The notes below the pieces were generated by a model, which ran no database searches, was not told the DNA's origin, and saw nothing but the letters and a program-made list of their open reading frames with translations. Made by a program: the position numbers and the translations under genes. Below are positions 43,215-46,468 of a stretch of 46,468 nt of DNA, one piece after another (positions within the stretch are counted from its first letter, which is position 1; every line of letters starts with the position of its first letter). The stretch is from an uncultured Ruminococcus sp. (lineage in GTDB: Bacteria > Bacillota > Clostridia > Oscillospirales > Acutalibacteraceae): assembly GCA_902802105.1 (NCBI GenBank), contig CADCKR010000025.1:1-46468 (forward strand), read 5' to 3'.

Positions 43215-45113
43215 TTATCTCTCAGAAGACTTTTTCTTGGAAAGCACAAGAGCTGTACCAAGAGCTGCCATTGCAACTACTGCAAATGCGATAGGCATTG
43301 CACTGTCACCTGTCTTTACAGGATTATCTGTAGGTGTAGGTGTGCCGGACTGCTCACCGCCAGGCTGTGTGCCGGGCTCATTATCAGAAGGCTCATCTGA
43401 AGGCTTGTCTGAAGGCTCGCCCTTGATCTCCTCAGGAACATACTCGCCTGTGTAGTCAACCCATTCGCCCTTGCTGTACTTATACTTTGTCTTCTCAATG
43501 CCCTTGCCCTTCTTAGCTTCAGAACCAACCTCTACAACATAGATCTGGCCAGCGTTAGCTTCTGTGTCGATGTCGAGGTCTGCTGTCTGATAGCCGATCT
43601 CACCAGCGTGGATCTGATCGTCAGACTTACCGCTGCTGAATATGATCTTCTGTGCGCCGAAGGGGATCCTTGCCTGCCATACGTCAGTACCAGGAATCTG
43701 AGTCATCTTTGTGCCCGGGAATGTAACAGGATGATTTGCAGGATTGCCGTCTGCATCAACGTCTGCTACCCAACCGTAATCGTTGCCCTCAAAGTCGTAG
43801 GTTCTGCCGTAGCCGCTCTCCCACCAATATGCATATACTTCGTCCCACTTTGTATAGCTGTTGTCGAAGTAGATGTAATCATCAATAGCTGTTGTAGTTA
43901 CTGTGGGCTCATCTGAAGGCTCCTCACCGGGCTCATCTGAAGGCTCCTCACCGGGCTCATCTGAAGGCTCCTCGCCGGGCTCATCTGAAGGCTCCTCGCC
44001 GGGCTCATCTGAAGGCTCCTCACCGGGCTCATCTGAAGGCTCATCGCTGGGCTCATCTGTAGGCTCATCTGTGGGCTCGTCAGCAAGCTCCTCTGCATTG
44101 TACTCACCGTCATAAGCTGCCCAATCACCGTCTTTGTAGGTGAACTTTGTCTTCTCAATGCCCTTGCCCTTCTTAGCTTCGGAACCATCCGGAACTATGA
44201 AGACCTGACCAGCATTTGTTTCAGCATTAAAAGCAAGATCAGCTGTCTGATAGCCTACTTCGCCTGCATGGATCTCATCATCAGACTTACCGCTGTTGAA
44301 GATGATCTTCTCAGCGCCGAAGGGGATCCTTGCCTGCCATATATCTGTTCCATCAACCTGAGTCATCTCAGTGCCGGGGAATGCAACAGGATGGTTAGTC
44401 GGATTACCGTCTGCATCTGTCTCTGCTACCCAACCATAATCATTATCCTCAAAGTCATAGGTTCTGCCGTAGCCGCTCTCCCACCAGTAAGCGTATACTT
44501 TATCCCACTTTGTATAGCTGTTGTCATAATAGATATAATCTGTTACAGCTGTTGTCTTAGCTGTGGGCTCATCTGTAGGCTCATCTGTAGGCTCATCTGT
44601 AGGCTCATCTGTAGGCTCATCTGTGGGCTCCTCTGCTGCGTCTACAACCTCAAAGCTTACAGCCCAGTAGTCATAGCCGTCTGCTGCAAAGTCGAAGTCA
44701 GCCTCATTAACTGCTGAATCAGCATTATCCTTAGCTGCATCGTCAACCTTTGTTGTGTCGAGCTTAACTACAAGCTTCTGACCCTCTGCTACTGTTGCGC
44801 TGCAGTTGGTCTGGCTGTTCTGTGTACGGTCATAGTCAGCTTCGTATACGCCCCAGCTGTATTCCCAAGCGCCGTCTGCACGGACCTTGAACTCGTATGT
44901 GCCAACTACATCTACTTCTGCCTCATATACGCCGTCGCCGTCTTCATCTGTCATAGCAACGTCGCCGCCCCAACTATTGAAGCCGCCGATCACGCCGAAA
45001 GTATGTCCTGCCGGCTCAAACTCAGCCGCAGAAGCCGGAACCATTGATACTATAGCAGTTGATCCTACAAGAGCAGCTGCAAGTGCGATTCCAAGAATTT
45101 TTCTTATCTGCAT
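43215..45113 (-). CDS. Surface starch-binding protein with two CBM26-like modules and KTGD tail
   Basis: A 632-residue secreted protein with no enzyme domain. A signal peptide (1-30) precedes an N-terminal beta-sandwich resembling SusE/SusF or CBM48-type glycan binders (GGFNSWGGDVAMTDEDGDGV, about 36-157) and an EPTD-rich linker. Two CBM26-like starch-binding modules follow (about 192-338 and 411-560). Both contain YTKWD.VYAYWWESGYGRTY, PGT.MTQ, WQARIPFGA and KIIF.SGKSDD. An EPSDEPGE linker lies between them, and a tail with NPVKTGDSAMP, a hydrophobic helix and KKKSSER ends the protein. It recalls the non-catalytic starch-adherence proteins of Ruminococcus bromii; that parallel is inferred. 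AGGAGGAAG precedes the start. Confidence 0.82.
   Translation of the reverse strand: MQIRKILGIALAAALVGSTAIVSMVPASAAEFEPAGHTFGVIGGFNSWGGDVAMTDEDGDGVYEAEVDVVGTYEFKVRADGAWEYSWGVYEADYDRTQNSQTNCSATVAEGQKLVVKLDTTKVDDAAKDNADSAVNEADFDFAADGYDYWAVSFEVVDAAEEPTDEPTDEPTDEPTDEPTDEPTAKTTAVTDYIYYDNSYTKWDKVYAYWWESGYGRTYDFEDNDYGWVAETDADGNPTNHPVAFPGTEMTQVDGTDIWQARIPFGAEKIIFNSGKSDDEIHAGEVGYQTADLAFNAETNAGQVFIVPDGSEAKKGKGIEKTKFTYKDGDWAAYDGEYNAEELADEPTDEPTDEPSDEPSDEPGEEPSDEPGEEPSDEPGEEPSDEPGEEPSDEPGEEPSDEPTVTTTAIDDYIYFDNSYTKWDEVYAYWWESGYGRTYDFEGNDYGWVADVDADGNPANHPVTFPGTKMTQIPGTDVWQARIPFGAQKIIFSSGKSDDQIHAGEIGYQTADLDIDTEANAGQIYVVEVGSEAKKGKGIEKTKYKYSKGEWVDYTGEYVPEEIKGEPSDKPSDEPSDNEPGTQPGGEQSGTPTPTDNPVKTGDSAMPIAFAVVAMAALGTALVLSKKKSSER
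43907..44080. repeat. 24-bp coding tandem repeat in the starch-binding protein linker
   Basis: Near-identical units encode (G)EEPSDEP between the two CBM26-like modules. A related array encoding EPTD repeats lies near 44563-44628. Confidence 0.8.
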
Positions 45114-45142
45114 GGAAATCTTCCTCCTAACTAAAATATAAT

Positions 45143-45206
45143 AAAGCCATCTGTCAGATAGGCTTTACCTAATGATGATTATATACTAAAACTGTTTAAA
45201 AATCAA
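45143..45206 (-). promoter_or_regulatory. Promoter and 5'-end hairpin of the starch-binding protein gene
   Basis: On the minus strand TTGATT (45206-45201) and TATAAT (45183-45178) are spaced by 17 bases. AAAGCC (45166-45161) pairs with GGCTTT (45148-45143), with an inner ATCT/AGAT pairing, about five bases after the predicted mRNA start. AGGAGG follows before the start codon. Confidence 0.85.
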
Positions 45207-45711
45207 GATGAATTTAAAGGTTTTTAATCCTTTATTTTCCCAAATACAGGCTTTTTTGTATATTCTGACGAAGCATAGCCAAAAATATAGTTCCGTATTA
45301 GAAAAAATGATTTTTAAGTTGTGCACTATAAACATCAAAAATTGTTAATTCTTGTGCAATTATTCGTGATATTTGGTTAAATATTTATTACAATTTTGTT
45401 ATAGTTGTAATTATCCGGAAATTTTTCAAGCCGAAGAGGTCTGCTCAAGGCTTATGCAGAGAACCATATTCACTGCTTCGGATACTGCCTGTAATTTTTA
45501 TAAAAGCTTTGTTACCTGCGGGACCGCACCTGCACTTTAAGCGATATATCCGTTTATTTTCTCCCGTTCATCCACTGCCGGGCAGTATGCCGCAGAATGA
45601 AACAGTATTTTGGTGCGGGCTTTTGATATTAAGAATACTTAATGACAACCCGGCTGTCGGTTGTGAGCGCTATGAAGAAGCCTGCACAGAGGGTACATAT
45701 CGGAAAATGAG
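45207..45711. other. Gene-free stretch with one orphan hairpin structure
   Basis: The stretch is AT-rich to about 45420. At 45431-45481 CCGAAG pairs with CTTCGG and encloses an inner TCTGC/GCAGA hairpin (45440-45460). No T tract follows, so it is not a standard terminator. The plus-strand frame at 45509-45808 runs through the next terminator and into the HD gene and looks spurious. Confidence 0.4.
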
Positions 45712-45745
45712 CAAAGCCGCTCGGATGGTGAGTCCGGGCGGCTTT
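45712..45745 (-). terminator. Intrinsic terminator of the HD-domain gene
   Basis: AAAGCCGCTCGGA (45713-45725) pairs with TCCGGGCGGCTTT (45732-45744), just downstream of the HD gene stop. Confidence 0.8.
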
Positions 45746-45768
45746 GACTGGTATGTTTTTTATCGGTT

Positions 45769-46335
45769 TTATGAATCTGTTCCGAGTAATCCGATATCAT
45801 CAGCATAAGGCTTCATTCCGCTAATGCAGATATCGGCAACCTCGTTTACAGTCATATTGAGCATTTCACAGCCCTTTTTGATAAGCTCTCTGTCACATTT
45901 TGCGGCAAACTTCTTGTCCTTGAATTTTTTCATAAAGCTTTTCAGCTCAAGATCGGTAATACCATTGGGTCTCATACGGGCACACGCCTGAATGATGCCT
46001 GTCAGCTCATCAACAGTAAACAGACTCTTTTCCATATTTGTTTCCGGCTTTATGTCTGTACAGATACCGTAACCGTGGCTGAGTATCGCTCTTACAGCTT
46101 CCGGTTCAACGCCGGCATCAAGCAGGGGCTGTTCCGTATGTTTAAGATGCTCGTCCGGATACTTCTCATAGTCATAATCGTGCAGGTAGCCGACAGCCAT
46201 CCAGTAATCACGGTCTTCTCCGAAATGATCCGCCATTGCTCCCATGGCATACATAACATTTTTGGCATGAAGGCGAAGATGTTCTTCCGTTACCATTGAA
46301 TCATTGAGTTCCTTTGCTCTTTCAAGTGTAAGCAT
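45769..46335 (-). CDS. HD-domain hydrolase-like protein
   Basis: A 188-residue protein. LRLHAKNVMYAM, AVGYLHDYDYEKYP, HTEQ and AILSHGY supply the His and Asp residues expected of an HD-superfamily metal-binding site. The substrate is unknown; many relatives are annotated as hydrolases or nucleotide phosphohydrolases. The start at 46335 follows GGAGGTAA with 12 bases between, somewhat long. It lies 31 bases after the stop of the probable aminotransferase, on the same strand. Confidence 0.85.
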   Translation of the reverse strand: MLTLERAKELNDSMVTEEHLRLHAKNVMYAMGAMADHFGEDRDYWMAVGYLHDYDYEKYPDEHLKHTEQPLLDAGVEPEAVRAILSHGYGICTDIKPETNMEKSLFTVDELTGIIQACARMRPNGITDLELKSFMKKFKDKKFAAKCDRELIKKGCEMLNMTVNEVADICISGMKPYADDIGLLGTDS

Positions 46336-46366
46336 AGATTTGTATTACCTCCTGAGATGTATTTTA

Positions 46367-46468
46367 TCACAGTATAGTTTTTCTGTATGGTATTTTTTTC
46401 CTGATATCCTTTAGTCTGTTCAGAGCTTCATACAGTGTTTCATTTTTCTTTGCAAAATGCAGTCTTAT
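46367..46468 (-). CDS. C-terminal fragment of a probable PLP-dependent aminotransferase
   Basis: The last 33 codons of a gene that enters from the right edge. The segment IRLHFAKKNETLYEALNRL matches the usual C-terminus of class I/II aminotransferases (pattern R..FAK..ETL.EA..RL). The catalytic part is outside the window. It is followed at short distance by the HD-domain gene. Confidence 0.6.
   Translation of the reverse strand: MRLHFAKKNETLYEALNRLKDIRKKIPYRKTIL

Noticed and set aside
43898-44188. Alternative frames with repeated SLQMSP and GSSEGSSP units
   Set aside because: Shadows of the 24-base linker repeat in the starch-binding protein gene.
45431-45481. tRNA gene
   Set aside because: The stem closes only about 51 bases, with no anticodon arm, T-loop sequence or acceptor pairing typical of a tRNA.
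45509-45808. Plus-strand frame of 99 codons in the gap before the HD gene
   Set aside because: It crosses a clear terminator and overlaps the HD gene 3' end; no ribosome binding site or recognisable domain.

Overview
This window is a chromosomal segment from a spore-forming, moderately low-GC Firmicute of the class Clostridia. It most resembles Ruminococcus and related Oscillospiraceae. The sequence evidence is a spoIIAA-spoIIAB-sigF operon, spoIVA beside a SPOCS/LysM spore-coat-type gene, a T-box leader in front of cysE-cysS, consensus sigma-A promoters with strong AGGAGG ribosome binding sites, and a surface protein with two CBM26-like starch-binding modules. The genus is an inference; no rRNA gene is present to settle it.

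Region 1 (1-13553, almost all on the minus strand) is housekeeping. A cysE-cysS-cdd operon sits behind a cysteine-type T-box. A recA promoter drives recA-recX, followed by rimO and pgsA. A third operon reads trmB, a repeat-bearing lipoprotein, an OmpR-type response regulator, its histidine kinase, a DUF1385 membrane protein and prmC, with overlaps or short gaps.

Region 2 (13554-22411) has a repeat-filled divergent intergenic space, then the SPOCS/LysM gene and spoIVA, a cyclophilin, mtaB, a degenerate HPr-like protein and an ABC-F ATPase.

Region 3 (22412-30258) carries a very long secreted transglutaminase-like/Big_2 protein, an APH-type phosphotransferase, a SEC-C methionine aminopeptidase, a small Cys-rich membrane protein and the spoIIA operon. 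The spoIIA operon has a long, apparently structured leader.

Region 4 (30347-40612) is cell surface. It holds a KTGE-tailed surface protein, a decayed IS605-type tnpB element, and a divergent polysaccharide locus. The leftward arm of that locus is a polyprenyl-phosphate sugar transferase plus an EpsG-type polymerase. The rightward arm is an ABC-2 exporter pair, a glycosyltransferase, a membrane-anchored Big_2 protein and an IspD/TarI cytidylyltransferase.

Region 5 (40613-46468) has twin tiny KTGD-tailed secreted proteins, each with its own consensus promoter and a hairpin at the very 5' end of the mRNA, then a TraB/GumN-type lipoprotein, the starch-binding KTGD protein, an HD-domain protein and the C-terminus of a probable aminotransferase.

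Mosaic repeats occupy many intergenic spaces (about 100-176, 5056-5160, 13733-14152, 17265-17368, 22098-22300, 28436-28531, 35331-35576). No tRNA, rRNA, CRISPR array or prophage was seen. The strongest candidates for undescribed biology are the twin tiny surface peptides with their leader hairpins, the structured leader of the spoIIA operon, and the mosaic repeat family.
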